A stretch of DNA of 64,000 nucleotides from JAAFJM01 sp964529175 (GCA_964529175.1 CAZGVO010000002.1:310001-374000), one strand, 5' to 3'; positions 18,318 to 26,809 are shown, counted from the first letter of the stretch. Made by a program: numbers and translations. Notes: generated by a model from the sequence alone, not told the origin.

Positions 18318-18905
18318 ATGAAAAAACTTTTTTCTCTAATTTTTATATTTTTCTGTACCATGGCTATTAAAGCTCAGTCAGGTATTGATATTGCAGTTAT
18401 CCCGGTGCATTTTTCACCTCAAATTATAGATAATTCTAACAACATAAATATGTACGGTTTAAAAATTGGCTATTTTAAATGGATAAATGATGACCAAATT
18501 AGAAGTGTTTATTTACAAGCACATGGCAATAGTAAATCATTTTCCGATCAAGTTTATAATAGTAACTTTGATCAATCTTCTTATAAATTTTGTGTAAATT
18601 ATGATTTTACATGGATTCTCGGAGAGATGGATTTAAAATCGAATTTTTATTATAGAGAAAGAATATTTTTAGGGTATGTAGTTAATAATAAAAAATATAC
18701 TGATACCCAATTATCTTCTTTAAATAAGAACACGAATTATTTTATGGGTGGATATGGTTATGGCTTTGGTTATGAATATAAAGTAAAGCCTTTTGTAGTA
18801 ATTTATGTTGATTTGGGTGCCAACGGAGAGTTTAATTTTACTGATTTTTGGAAATTTAGTGATTTTGCTACAGCACAAGTTGGTTCCAGAATTAGGTTTA
18901 ATTAA
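18318..18905 (+). CDS. Small outer-membrane barrel-like protein, cassette copy 2
   Basis: 195 residues with a signal peptide ending near AIKAQ (about residue 19). The mature protein starts SGIDIAVIPVHF, like copy 1 (SGIDFSLVPVDY), followed by GLKIGYFKW and a late GYGFGYEYKVKPF strand; the end AQVGSRIRFN fits an outer-membrane barrel. It is the most diverged of the three duplicated genes. The last 8 bp overlap, tail to tail, the 3' end of ispD, so no separate terminator fits between them. Confidence 0.7.
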   Translation: MKKLFSLIFIFFCTMAIKAQSGIDIAVIPVHFSPQIIDNSNNINMYGLKIGYFKWINDDQIRSVYLQAHGNSKSFSDQVYNSNFDQSSYKFCVNYDFTWILGEMDLKSNFYYRERIFLGYVVNNKKYTDTQLSSLNKNTNYFMGGYGYGFGYEYKVKPFVVIYVDLGANGEFNFTDFWKFSDFATAQVGSRIRFN

Positions 18906-19575
18906 CCCCATTTTTCGCCTTTAAAAATGCTTCACCTACTAGTAAATCTTCGGGTGTAGTTATTTTTATGTTTTTATAATCTCCTGGTATTAAGTTTATT
19001 GTATATCCGTTTGATTCTAAAACACTTGCATCATCCGTAAAGTTAATATGGTCTTGCGCAGCATAAGCCTCTTTAATTAATTGGGCTTTAAAAGTTTGTG
19101 GTGTTTGAATAAGGTAATAATTATCTCTGTTTACGTTTTTATTGCTCAGTAATTCTACTTTTCTTATCGAATCTTTTAAGCGAACAGCTGCTACTGCATT
19201 GCCTTTTTGTGCGGCAGTTTCAAAACTATTTAAAATAATTTCTTTATTAATAAATGGTCTTACTCCATCGTGTATGGCTACTAAATCATTTTCGTTGCAG
19301 TGCAGTAGACCATTTTGAACAGATTCGAAACGAGATGCTCCACCGGCTACTATTTGGTGCTGAATGGTGAATTGATGTGTTTGGCATAATTGGTTCCAAA
19401 ATTCTATTTGGCTTTGAGGTAAAACTAAAATAATATGGTTAACTCCACTATTATAAAATGCTTCAATGGTATGCATTAAAATAGGCTTTCCAGCTAACAA
19501 TAAAAATTGTTTAGGTAAATTACTTTCCATACGCGTTCCGTTTCCACCTGCTACTATTAAAGCTGTTTTGTTCAT
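18898..19575 (-). CDS. ispD: 2-C-methyl-D-erythritol 4-phosphate cytidylyltransferase
   Basis: A 225-residue MEP-pathway enzyme that makes CDP-methylerythritol. The nucleotide-binding N-terminus ALIVAGGNGTRM and the downstream LPKQF are present, followed by AIHDGVRPF, QTPQTF, TDDASVLE and GDYKNIKITTPEDL, all family hallmarks. Length is normal. It converges on the second cassette with an 8-bp overlap of coding ends. A second MEP-pathway gene, ispG, is 12 kb away on the other strand. A sucC terminator lies just upstream, so ispD should have its own promoter; none was clear. Confidence 0.96.
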   Translation of the reverse strand: MNKTALIVAGGNGTRMESNLPKQFLLLAGKPILMHTIEAFYNSGVNHIILVLPQSQIEFWNQLCQTHQFTIQHQIVAGGASRFESVQNGLLHCNENDLVAIHDGVRPFINKEIILNSFETAAQKGNAVAAVRLKDSIRKVELLSNKNVNRDNYYLIQTPQTFKAQLIKEAYAAQDHINFTDDASVLESNGYTINLIPGDYKNIKITTPEDLLVGEAFLKAKNGVN

Positions 19576-19623
19576 GTTTTTTGTGTTTTATTTTAGATAT
19601 AAAAAGTCAAAATTTGGTTTATA

Positions 19624-19662
19624 AAAAAGACCAACAACTAATTGAATAGTGTTGGTCTTTTT
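19624..19662 (-). terminator. Rho-independent terminator of sucC
   Basis: A 13-bp perfect stem (19624-19636 with 19650-19662, core GACCAACA) and T run on the minus strand, about 40 bp after the sucC stop and before ispD. Confidence 0.88.
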
Positions 19663-19702
19663 ATGTTTTTTACAAGCATTGCTGCTAGTAGTTTATTAAT
19701 TA

Positions 19703-20923
19703 TTAAATAGTTCCGCTTACCGCTTTTTGAACTAAATCAGCAGCTTCTTTTAATACAATTGCTGAGTAAACTTTCAATCCACTTTCGTCAATTAATTTTT
19801 TAGCTGCTTCAGCATTTGTTCCTTGTAAACGAACAATAATTGGAACAGGAATATTACCAATTGATTTGTAAGCATCCACAACACCTTGTGCTACTCTATC
19901 GCAACGAACTATACCACCAAAAATATTAATTAAGATAGCTTTTACATTTGGATCTTTCAAAATAATACGGAAACCAGCTTCTACTGTAGTAGCATTGGCA
20001 CTTCCTCCTACGTCTAAGAAATTAGCAGGATCTCCACCCGATAATTTAATAATATCCATAGTAGCCATAGCTAAACCAGCACCGTTAACCATACAACCTA
20101 CATTTCCATCTAATTTAACATAGTTTAAGTTAAATTCTTTAGCTTCTACTTCAGTTGGATCTTCTTCTGCAGTATCGCGCATTGCTGCGTAATCGGCATG
20201 ACGGTATAATGCATTATCATCTATATCTACCTTGCCATCAACTGCTATAATTTTATCATCGCTAGTTTTTAAAACTGGATTGATTTCAAACATAGCTGCA
20301 TCTGAATTAGTGTATGCTTTGTATAAAGCAGTAACAAATTTTACCATTTGTTTAAAAGCTTCACCTTCGCAACCTAAATTAAAAGCAATTTTACGTGCTT
20401 GGAAACCTTGTAAACCTACTTTAGGGTCAATTGTTTCTTTATGAATTAAGTGTGGCGTGTGTTCAGCTACATGCTCAATATCCATACCACCTTCGGTACT
20501 GTAAACTATAATGTTTTTGCTTTGACCTCTGTCTAACATTACACTCATGTAATATTCTTTAGGTTCGCTTGAGCCAGGATAATATACATCTTGTGCTACT
20601 AATACTTTGCTTACTAATTTACCTTTTGGTCCGGTTTGAATAGTAACTAAAGTACCACCTAATAAGTTGCCTGCTATTTCTTTAGCTTTATCAGCATTTT
20701 TAGCTACAGCAACACCGCGTTGTTCTTTTCCAATAATACTACCTTTTCCACGTCCGCCAGCATGAATTTGTGCTTTCACTACCACAAAATCGCTTCCGTA
20801 TTGTTCTTTTAACTTTAATGCAGCTGTGTGTGCTTCATCTGCTGTTTCAGCAACTATGCCTTCTTGCACAGCAACTCCAAACGATTTTAAAATTTGTTTG
20901 GCTTGGTATTCGTGTATATTCAT
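19703..20923 (-). CDS. sucC: Succinyl-CoA synthetase (ADP-forming) beta subunit
   Basis: A 406-residue TCA-cycle enzyme subunit: ATP-grasp N-terminal domain (MNIHEYQAKQILKSFGV, KAQIHAGGRGKG, FEINP) and C-terminal CoA-ligase domain (CMVNGAGLAMATMDIIK, NFLDVGG, LINIFGGIVRCD, IVRLQGTN). The full length suggests a working subunit. The alpha subunit gene sucD is not adjacent, so the heterotetramer partner must be encoded elsewhere. It has a textbook promoter upstream and its own terminator. Confidence 0.97.
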   Translation of the reverse strand: MNIHEYQAKQILKSFGVAVQEGIVAETADEAHTAALKLKEQYGSDFVVVKAQIHAGGRGKGSIIGKEQRGVAVAKNADKAKEIAGNLLGGTLVTIQTGPKGKLVSKVLVAQDVYYPGSSEPKEYYMSVMLDRGQSKNIIVYSTEGGMDIEHVAEHTPHLIHKETIDPKVGLQGFQARKIAFNLGCEGEAFKQMVKFVTALYKAYTNSDAAMFEINPVLKTSDDKIIAVDGKVDIDDNALYRHADYAAMRDTAEEDPTEVEAKEFNLNYVKLDGNVGCMVNGAGLAMATMDIIKLSGGDPANFLDVGGSANATTVEAGFRIILKDPNVKAILINIFGGIVRCDRVAQGVVDAYKSIGNIPVPIIVRLQGTNAEAAKKLIDESGLKVYSAIVLKEAADLVQKAVSGTI

Positions 20924-20955
20924 TTTGTTTTAAATGATGATTATTTTTATGGGTA

Positions 20956-20985
20956 CGAAAATAGTAGATATACTCAATTACACAA
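20956..20985 (-). promoter_or_regulatory. Promoter of sucC (TTG-N19-TATTTTCG)
   Basis: On the minus strand TTG (20983-20985) and TATTTTCG (20956-20963) are separated by exactly 19 bp. This is the Bacteroidota -33/-7 arrangement with one deviation (C for T in the seventh position). It lies 32 bp before the sucC ATG. Confidence 0.6.
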
Positions 20986-21039
20986 CCAAAATATTTAGCA
21001 TATTAGGTGTTAAATATTAGTTTTTTTAGTGGGGCAATA

Positions 21040-21072
21040 AAAAAAGCCATCCGAGATTTCGAATGGCTTTTT
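21040..21072 (-). terminator. Terminator of the OmpA-like/TPR lipoprotein gene
   Basis: A stem built from AAAAAGCCAT (21041-21050) and its complement (21063-21072) that can extend through CGA/TCG, with a T run on the minus strand about 20 bp after the stop. Confidence 0.82.
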
Positions 21073-21092
21073 AGTATAATTAATTATTATAT

Positions 21093-22820
21093 TTAGCGTA
21101 TAGCACCTTGGAATAATGGATTGCTGAATAATTTAGCAAATTCCATATCGCTTTTAGCTAAGTTACGTACTTCGCTGTTAGCGCCAATTGCTTTAATTAA
21201 GTTTGCAGCTACATCATCAGCATTACCTGAGCGAGCAGCAGCTACAGCTCTTAAGTAGTAGTGGTTCCATTTTAACTCATCAGGGTTTAAGCCATCAATA
21301 ATTGCTTTACAACCAGCAGCATTTCCGTTTAATAATTGAGCTAATGCAGTGTTAAAATCTTTGATTCCACTTTTGTTAAATGATGATACAGCTTCGCTAT
21401 AGTTACCGTTTTTAACAGCTAATAAACCTAAATTGTAGCTTACATCAGCCCCTTTAGTTCCAGCCATATTGTAATATTTAATAGCTTCTTGGTAGTTGCC
21501 TATTAATTTGTAAACTACACCATAATTAGCTAGTACAGTTGCGTTTTCTGGGCTTAAAGCTAAAGCTTTATCTAAATTTTGTTTTGCTGCATCAAAGTTT
21601 TTATCTTTAATGTTTGCAATTGCTAAGTCATTAAAACTTCTCCAATCGTTAGCAAATTTAGTATTGTATGCATTTAAAACTTCTTGTTTTTTAGCATTGT
21701 CAGTAGTAATAACTGCTAAGTGGAATAATTCTTTAGCTGTTAAAGTATCGTATTTACCGTAGTAAGTTAATAACTCAGCATCAGTTTTCATTGGGTTAGC
21801 ACCTTTTATTACTAATTCAGCTCTACGTAATGTAGGTAAAATATTAGCTTTAGCATTTTCCCAAACTTTAGGGTAGCTGCGTTTAATTAATCCCTCTCTC
21901 TCCTCATCGCTAATGCTTTTGTTTCTAATAATTTCTAAAACAGCATTTTTATCTTTTAATTCGCTAGCAACTACAGCTTTTTCAAAACCCATCCAGTCTT
22001 CAGCGCTGCTGTAACCACGTGTAAAATTTTCATCGTTAACTTCAGAAAAGCCTAATTTTTTCAATTCTTTTTTGAAGAAAGTAAAAGTTGATTCTTCTCT
22101 ACCTTTTGATAAATTAGTATTTCTATCTAATTCTCCATCAGGCGAAGCATAAGCGTTAATTGCAATACCACGAGCTACAAAGTTTTTGTCAGCTTTTAAT
22201 AATTTGCGTAATTCAGCTATTTGGTTTTTGTTACTTAAATTTTTTCCAGCTTTAAAGTTAGGGTTAAATTTATCAACATCTAAAGGGAAATAAATATTAA
22301 CCGATTTGTTAACCAATTCTACTTTATAATCATCGCTTGAGAAGATAGTTTGATCAGAATTGTTTAATAATAAAGGAGTTACAATAGTACCTTCAGCTAA
22401 AGCACCAATTCCAACAGGAACTTCAATATTTAATGCTGTATATTTAGGCATTAACGAAGCACGTTTCATACTTGGAACGTATGCTATTTTATCAGTATAT
22501 GAAACTTTACCACCAATTTTAGTATCTACTGTTTCGTCAGCAGCACCTTTGGCTTTAGTTCCTTTAATGGTTTTGCTTTTTAAGTTTATAATTGTTCCAT
22601 CTTCACATTTTAAATAAGGTGAAAAAGTAACTACAGCTTTAGGATTGATTGATTTTGCAGGAACAGTTGCATTAATCGTAATTTCAACGCTGTCGCCTTT
22701 TAATTCTAATGGATTAGGAGTAACAGTGTAGTTGTTCTTAGTAAAGTTGTTTTTTACGCTACATGCAGCAATTAAGCTAACACACGAAGCCGCTAAAATA
22801 ACTTGTCTCATATCTCTCAT
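21093..22820 (-). CDS. OmpA-like and TPR-repeat outer-membrane lipoprotein
   Basis: 575 residues with lipoprotein signal (SLIAAC, Cys20). A beta-rich region (about 30-170) is followed by an OmpA-like module: NIYFPLDVDKFNPNF, then IAINAYASPDGELDRNTNLSKGR, the 'AxASPxGxxxxNxxLSxxR' pattern of Bacteroidota OmpA-related proteins that hold peptidoglycan. From about 390 there are TPR-type helices (SLAPENATVLANYGVVYKLI, then NYQEAIKYYNMAG). Likely role: envelope anchoring or assembly scaffold at the outer membrane. Start may be Met1 or Met4. Divergent from the small gene at 22887 across a 66-bp gap. Confidence 0.75.
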   Translation of the reverse strand: MRDMRQVILAASCVSLIAACSVKNNFTKNNYTVTPNPLELKGDSVEITINATVPAKSINPKAVVTFSPYLKCEDGTIINLKSKTIKGTKAKGAADETVDTKIGGKVSYTDKIAYVPSMKRASLMPKYTALNIEVPVGIGALAEGTIVTPLLLNNSDQTIFSSDDYKVELVNKSVNIYFPLDVDKFNPNFKAGKNLSNKNQIAELRKLLKADKNFVARGIAINAYASPDGELDRNTNLSKGREESTFTFFKKELKKLGFSEVNDENFTRGYSSAEDWMGFEKAVVASELKDKNAVLEIIRNKSISDEEREGLIKRSYPKVWENAKANILPTLRRAELVIKGANPMKTDAELLTYYGKYDTLTAKELFHLAVITTDNAKKQEVLNAYNTKFANDWRSFNDLAIANIKDKNFDAAKQNLDKALALSPENATVLANYGVVYKLIGNYQEAIKYYNMAGTKGADVSYNLGLLAVKNGNYSEAVSSFNKSGIKDFNTALAQLLNGNAAGCKAIIDGLNPDELKWNHYYLRAVAAARSGNADDVAANLIKAIGANSEVRNLAKSDMEFAKLFSNPLFQGAIR

Positions 22821-22834
22821 ATTATTTTTTAGTT

Positions 22835-22860
22835 TTGTGGCGCAATTATAATTATTTTCG
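22835..22860. promoter_or_regulatory. Divergent promoter candidates in the 66-bp intergenic gap
   Basis: Plus strand: TTG 22835-22837, a 15-bp spacer and TATTTTCG 22853-22860, the same -7 form as sucC. Minus strand: TATAATTG (22850-22843), one base from TAnnTTTG. Each points to the gene on its side; the spacing to the -33 box is not ideal for either. Confidence 0.35.
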
Positions 22861-22886
22861 TTTAAAATTACTCAATTAAATTATTT

Positions 22887-23090
22887 ATGTATATTGTTAA
22901 AATTAAAGGTGTTGCAAAAATTCCAGATTATTTACAAGTTAGAGATGATAACTTTACGCTTATATGTTATACTCGCACCGATAGACCTGAAAAGGCTTTG
23001 GAGAAATGCGGACTGGGCGATAAAGTAGATAAAATTAAAGAATTAATGAATGAAATACCTTTTGGGCAGGTAACTCCAATTGAGTTTTAA
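22887..23090 (+). CDS. Small conserved-looking protein upstream of ftsE
   Basis: 67 residues (MYIVKIKGVAKIPDYLQVRD...), with no signal, membrane helix or metal motif. The mix of short beta strands and one helix suggests a compact cytoplasmic fold. From memory, similar proteins of about 70 residues starting MYIVK occur in flavobacteria, sometimes under unreliable aldolase labels; I cannot verify this here. It ends 32 bp before ftsE and runs the same way, so the two may be co-expressed. Function unknown. Confidence 0.7.
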   Translation: MYIVKIKGVAKIPDYLQVRDDNFTLICYTRTDRPEKALEKCGLGDKVDKIKELMNEIPFGQVTPIEF

Positions 23091-23122
23091 ATCACACAAA
23101 ATCATAAAAAAAAATAACAAAC

Positions 23123-23824
23123 ATGAATAAATCAACAGTAATTCAATTAAATAATGCAAGTATTTTTCAGCAAAATACCTTGGTGCTTTCAAGTGTAAAC
23201 TTGGAAATTTTTGAATCTGAATTTATCTATTTAATAGGTCAAACGGGTAGTGGAAAATCTACTTTGTTAAAAACATTGTACGCAGAGTTAAGTCTTACGC
23301 AAGGCGATGGACGTGTGGCAGATTTTAACTTACATCAACTTAAAGCCAATCAAATTCCGTATTTGCGCAGAAAAATTGGAATTGTATTTCAAGATTTCCA
23401 ATTACTTACCGATAGAAGTGTTTACGAGAATTTGTATTTTGTATTACAAGCTACTGATTGGAAAAATAAGGCTGAAATGGACAGCCGCATCAATGAAGTT
23501 TTAGAAATGGTGGGCCTTGATACCAAGAGTTTTAAAATGCCATTTGAGCTAAGTGGTGGAGAACAACAACGTTTGGTAATAGCTAGGGCATTATTAAATA
23601 AACCTGCTGTAATTTTGGCTGACGAACCTACCGGAAATTTAGACCCAGAAACTAGCAATGGAATTATGGAATTGTTACATCAAATTGCTAAAAATGGAAC
23701 TGCAGTATTAATGGCTACTCACGATTATAGATTGATAAACAAATACCCAGGAAGAATAATAAGATGCGAAAAAGGCACCATTTCTGAAATGGCAATGCTT
23801 GAAGAAAAATTAATGGGAAACTAG
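23123..23824 (+). CDS. ftsE: FtsE-type cell-division ABC ATP-binding protein
   Basis: A 233-residue ATPase: Walker A GQTGSGKST (39-47), Q-loop VFQDFQLL (Q90), signature LSGGEQQR (143-150), Walker B VILADEPTGNLDP (from 163) and the switch His in ATHDYRL. The short single-domain form and the LADEPTGNLDP wording suit FtsE, which works with membrane FtsX to activate septal peptidoglycan hydrolases. ftsX is not next to it; the following gene is a hydrolase. A LolD-like ATPase is the main alternative. Confidence 0.82.
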   Translation: MNKSTVIQLNNASIFQQNTLVLSSVNLEIFESEFIYLIGQTGSGKSTLLKTLYAELSLTQGDGRVADFNLHQLKANQIPYLRRKIGIVFQDFQLLTDRSVYENLYFVLQATDWKNKAEMDSRINEVLEMVGLDTKSFKMPFELSGGEQQRLVIARALLNKPAVILADEPTGNLDPETSNGIMELLHQIAKNGTAVLMATHDYRLINKYPGRIIRCEKGTISEMAMLEEKLMGN

Positions 23825-23965
23825 TTTTAATAAAAAATTGACAATTTTATAAATGTAAAACGTGAGTTGAGAAATATATAATTGGCCATAATTATTTGGC
23901 AGAACAATTTGACGACTCAATTTCCGATTTATGTTAACAACAATAAAGCAATTCAATTTAAAAAA

Positions 23966-24733
23966 GTGCATTTAAATTTTAAAAAATATGGCGAAGCCAC
24001 CGAAAATCTAATCATTATTCATGGATTTTTAGGCTCGTTAGATAATTGGCATACTTTGGCCACTGAGTTTTCGAAGAATTTTACTGTTTATACAGTTGAT
24101 ATGCGAAACCACGGAAAATCGCCACATACCGAAAGCCATAATATTAAACTAATGGTGAACGATTTAGCTGAATTTATGGAGCAACAAAACATTACTTCAG
24201 CTAATATTATTGGCCATAGTATGGGCGGAAAAGTAGCTATGCAATTTGCTTTTGACTTTACTGATAAAGTAGAAAAATTAATTGTAGCTGATATTGCTCC
24301 AAGGCAGTATAAGCGAGGACACGATTCGGTACTAGAGGCTTTGCATGCGGTTGATTTTACAAAAGTTACTAAGCGTAAAGATGCAGAAGACATTATGATG
24401 CATTTAGTTCCTGATTTTGGAACAAGACAGTTTTTACTGAAGAATTTAACAACCTCGGCTAATGGTGGTTATAATTGGCGAGTAAACTTAAAGGTATTAG
24501 ATAGAGATTATGAGGAAATCATCAAGCCAATCGAATACGATGGTGTGTTTTTAAAACCAGCTTTGTTTTTACGCGGAGAACTATCCACCTATATTAAACC
24601 AAGCGATGAATTAGAAATTCAAGAGCATTTTATTTATGCACAAATAGAAACTATTTCGGGTGCGGGACATTGGTTACATGCCGAAAATCCAAAAGAATTT
24701 TATGAAAAAGTAATTAGTTTTTTAATAAACTGA
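23966..24733 (+). CDS. Alpha/beta-fold hydrolase (YbfF-like esterase)
   Basis: 255 residues from GTG 23966, giving the family N-terminus MHLNFKKYGEATENLIIIHG. An upstream TTG at 23882 would add 28 residues without homology, so I prefer the GTG. Motifs: oxyanion HGFLGS, nucleophile S85 in GHSMGGK, and the late His in GAGHWLHAENP. Cytoplasmic, no signal peptide. The family hydrolyses short acyl esters or thioesters; the substrate is unknown. It follows ftsE on the same strand. Confidence 0.82.
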   Translation: MHLNFKKYGEATENLIIIHGFLGSLDNWHTLATEFSKNFTVYTVDMRNHGKSPHTESHNIKLMVNDLAEFMEQQNITSANIIGHSMGGKVAMQFAFDFTDKVEKLIVADIAPRQYKRGHDSVLEALHAVDFTKVTKRKDAEDIMMHLVPDFGTRQFLLKNLTTSANGGYNWRVNLKVLDRDYEEIIKPIEYDGVFLKPALFLRGELSTYIKPSDELEIQEHFIYAQIETISGAGHWLHAENPKEFYEKVISFLIN

Positions 24734-24849
24734 TGCTTGCTTGCTGAAATTTGCGAGCTTAAAACAAAGAAATTGTTAAATAAATAAAAAATTACCCACC
24801 TGATTTTGATTAAATTAGGAAAAAGGAGTAAAAAAAAATGCTAAAGCGC

Positions 24850-24879
24850 TTGTAAGTATAAATCCTTTGTATACTTTTG
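24850..24879 (+). promoter_or_regulatory. Promoter of the tRNA-Gly/tRNA-Leu unit
   Basis: TTG 24850-24852, exactly 19 bp, then TACTTTTG 24872-24879: a perfect match to TTG-N19-TAnnTTTG. The predicted start is about 23 bp upstream of tRNA-Gly. This is the clearest promoter in the window and anchors the consensus used for other calls. Confidence 0.75.
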
Positions 24880-24908
24880 CACCACCAAAAAGATACAAAA
24901 TATCAAAT

Positions 24909-24984
24909 GCGAAAGTAGCTCAGTTGGTAGAGCGCAACCTTGCCAAGGTTGAGGTCGCGAGTTCGAACCTCGTCTTTCGCTCCA
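24909..24984 (+). tRNA. tRNA-Gly (anticodon GCC)
   Basis: Acceptor stem GCGAAAG pairs with CTTTCGC. The D arm, anticodon arm CAACC-TTGCCAA-GGTTG (anticodon GCC) and TTCGAAC T-loop are present. The 3' CCA is encoded. Total 76 nt. Confidence 0.97.
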
Positions 24985-25026
24985 ATATTAATAACTGTTT
25001 CTTTTACTAGAAATTTTAATTAGTAC

Positions 25027-25111
25027 GCCCGGGTGGTGGAATTGGTAGACACGCAGGACTTAAAATCCTGTATCCTTTAAAGATGTGCGGGTTCAAGTCC
25101 CGCCCCGGGTA
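25027..25111 (+). tRNA. tRNA-Leu (anticodon UAA)
   Basis: Acceptor stem GCCCGGG pairs with CCCGGGT (first pair G-U). Anticodon stem CAGGA/TCCTG displays TAA in the loop. A long variable arm (TATCCTTTAAAGATG region) marks a class II leucine tRNA; the T-loop is TTCAAGT. CCA is not fully encoded. It lies 42 bp after tRNA-Gly and shares its terminator. Confidence 0.96.
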
Positions 25112-25112
25112 C

Positions 25113-25145
25113 AAAGCCTTTGAGAAAAACTCAAAGGCTTTTTTT
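25113..25145 (+). terminator. Terminator of the tRNA unit
   Basis: A 12-bp stem (25113-25124 with 25130-25141, core GCCTTTGAG), 5-nt loop and T run, starting 2 bases after tRNA-Leu. Confidence 0.9.
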
Positions 25146-25212
25146 ATTAGTGTTAATTTGATTCGACTTCATAATTTTAAAACTATATTGCCAGCCCTTT
25201 GTAATTAATACT

Positions 25213-25767
25213 ATGTCGTTTAAAATTTATACTAAAACTGGCGATGCTGGCCAAACTTCGTTAATTGGTGGTGTGCGTGTGCCTAAGTTTCATTTACGAA
25301 TTGAAAGTTACGGAACGGTAGATGAGTTAAACTCTTATATTGGTTTAATAAAAGATAGTTTGGTGGCTCCTAATGCACATCAAACTTTGGCCGAAATTCA
25401 AGATAGACTTTTTACCATTGGTAGTCTTTTGGCTAGCGACCCCGAAAAAAGTAAAATGAAAGTGCCTGATTTACATGAGTCCGATATTGAATTACTTGAA
25501 AACGAAATGGATGCCATGGATAAAACCTTGCCTGAATTGAAAAGTTTTGTGTTGCCAGGTGGCAATATTGTTGCTTCTCATTGTCATGTGGCCCGTTGTA
25601 TTTGCCGCAGAGCGGAGCGTTTAGTAGTTCATTTGGCTACCGAAACTGAGGTAAATCCAATTGTAACTAAATACCTCAATCGTTTGAGCGATTATTTATT
25701 TATGCTTTCGCGTAAAATTGTAATTGATTCAGGCGCTGATGAAATAGCTTGGAAACCAAGAATGTAA
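25213..25767 (+). CDS. Cob(I)alamin adenosyltransferase, PduO type
   Basis: 184 residues. It transfers adenosyl from ATP to cob(I)alamin to make coenzyme B12. Family signatures: IYTKTGDAGQTSLIGG (ATP-binding N-terminus), YGTVDELNSYIG, RCICRRAERLVV and YLNRLSDYLFMLSR. Length is typical. A BtuF-like receptor is encoded about 1 kb downstream, consistent with corrinoid salvage. The neighbouring membrane-protein gene converges on it with a 10-bp gap. Confidence 0.95.
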   Translation: MSFKIYTKTGDAGQTSLIGGVRVPKFHLRIESYGTVDELNSYIGLIKDSLVAPNAHQTLAEIQDRLFTIGSLLASDPEKSKMKVPDLHESDIELLENEMDAMDKTLPELKSFVLPGGNIVASHCHVARCICRRAERLVVHLATETEVNPIVTKYLNRLSDYLFMLSRKIVIDSGADEIAWKPRM

Positions 25768-25777
25768 GTGTTGTTAA

Positions 25778-26743
25778 TTAGGCTGTTTTAGTGTCCATAA
25801 CTTTAGTGGTAGTTATCGGCAAAAGCATATAAAAATAAGTTAGCCAAATTATTCTGCCATCGGCAATAGTTGAAAAATAGGAGAGGGCATAAAGCATCAA
25901 ACCAATACCAAAACAAGCTAAACAAGCAAGTATTAAGTTGTTGGTTATTAATTTTTTAAATATCTTTTTTCTGTTTAACAAAATGGCTAAACCAATGGCC
26001 CCAAAACTGGCTATAAAACTTACCCAAGTGTTAAATCTATTAAAATTAGTAATGGCATTGGATGTTCCAAATTGCCAAAAATTATTTTTTGTACTTAAAT
26101 CTGTTACAGGTGCATATTGCTTGATAATTAACAATAAACTTACCGATAAAATGGCCGTGATTAAAGTGGTTAAAATAGCATTTTTTCTATTGGTTTTAAA
26201 ATGATAAACCAAATAGAAAGGTGCTGCTATTACCATAGTTTCTTTTACGCATAAGCCTACTAAAATTGCTAAAGCAAAAAGCCAAGCATTATTGTGTAAA
26301 GTAGCGTAAATACTGATAGCCATAAATAAAAATAACGAAGCATCTACATAACCAATAGTGGCGTAGTAAAAGGTTGGAAATGAAACTATAAAAAGCCAAA
26401 TACTTGCCCAAATCACTTTATTTGGAACATTTAAATTGGTTTGTATTTTGAAAAAAAGTATCAGCGATAAACCTAAAAGCAAGGCATTTAATACATTAAT
26501 TGAGGTCAATTCGCTAAATGGCAACTGGCTGGCTATTAACGGAATTAAAAATCGCCAATTGGTAGCTGGCCTAATTGCTTCGGTAGGAATTTGGCCTCTA
26601 AAATATTCTACATAAGCTTTAAAATACTTCGAATCGTAAGGCTGCTGTTTTACAATAACTTGATTGCCATTAAAGCGCACCAAAATGATAGCCATAAAAA
26701 GCACCACAGTAATAAGTAAGTTTTTGTATTTTAAAATGCCCAA
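25778..26743 (-). CDS. Polytopic membrane protein, possibly GT-C glycosyltransferase-like
   Basis: 321 residues with about eight to nine hydrophobic helices (LLITVVLFMAIILVRF near the N-terminus, further segments to LTYFYMLLPIT). A loop after the first helix (YDSKYFKAYVEYFRGQ) and the RPATNWRFLIPLIAS segment recall the lumenal loop of GT-C-type integral glycosyltransferases, but the acidic motif is not clear. No family assigned. It sits between two B12-related genes on the opposite strand; a transport role in corrinoid uptake is not supported by the sequence. Confidence 0.7.
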   Translation of the reverse strand: MGILKYKNLLITVVLFMAIILVRFNGNQVIVKQQPYDSKYFKAYVEYFRGQIPTEAIRPATNWRFLIPLIASQLPFSELTSINVLNALLLGLSLILFFKIQTNLNVPNKVIWASIWLFIVSFPTFYYATIGYVDASLFLFMAISIYATLHNNAWLFALAILVGLCVKETMVIAAPFYLVYHFKTNRKNAILTTLITAILSVSLLLIIKQYAPVTDLSTKNNFWQFGTSNAITNFNRFNTWVSFIASFGAIGLAILLNRKKIFKKLITNNLILACLACFGIGLMLYALSYFSTIADGRIIWLTYFYMLLPITTTKVMDTKTA

Positions 26744-26771
26744 AGTTTAAAAGTATATTTATTGGTAAAAA

Positions 26772-26779
26772 TACATTTG
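26772..26779 (+). promoter_or_regulatory. -7 element TACATTTG before the BtuF-like gene
   Basis: A perfect TAnnTTTG match 30 bp before the ATG at 26810. No -33 TTG sits at the standard distance, so confidence is limited. Confidence 0.4.
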
Positions 26780-26809
26780 CTTTGCAATTAATACAAGTAT
26801 TTTAAAACA

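Noticed and set aside
25778..26743. B12 transporter permease between the corrinoid genes
   Set aside because: No BtuC-like helices or motifs; opposite strand, and loop features closer to GT-C proteins.
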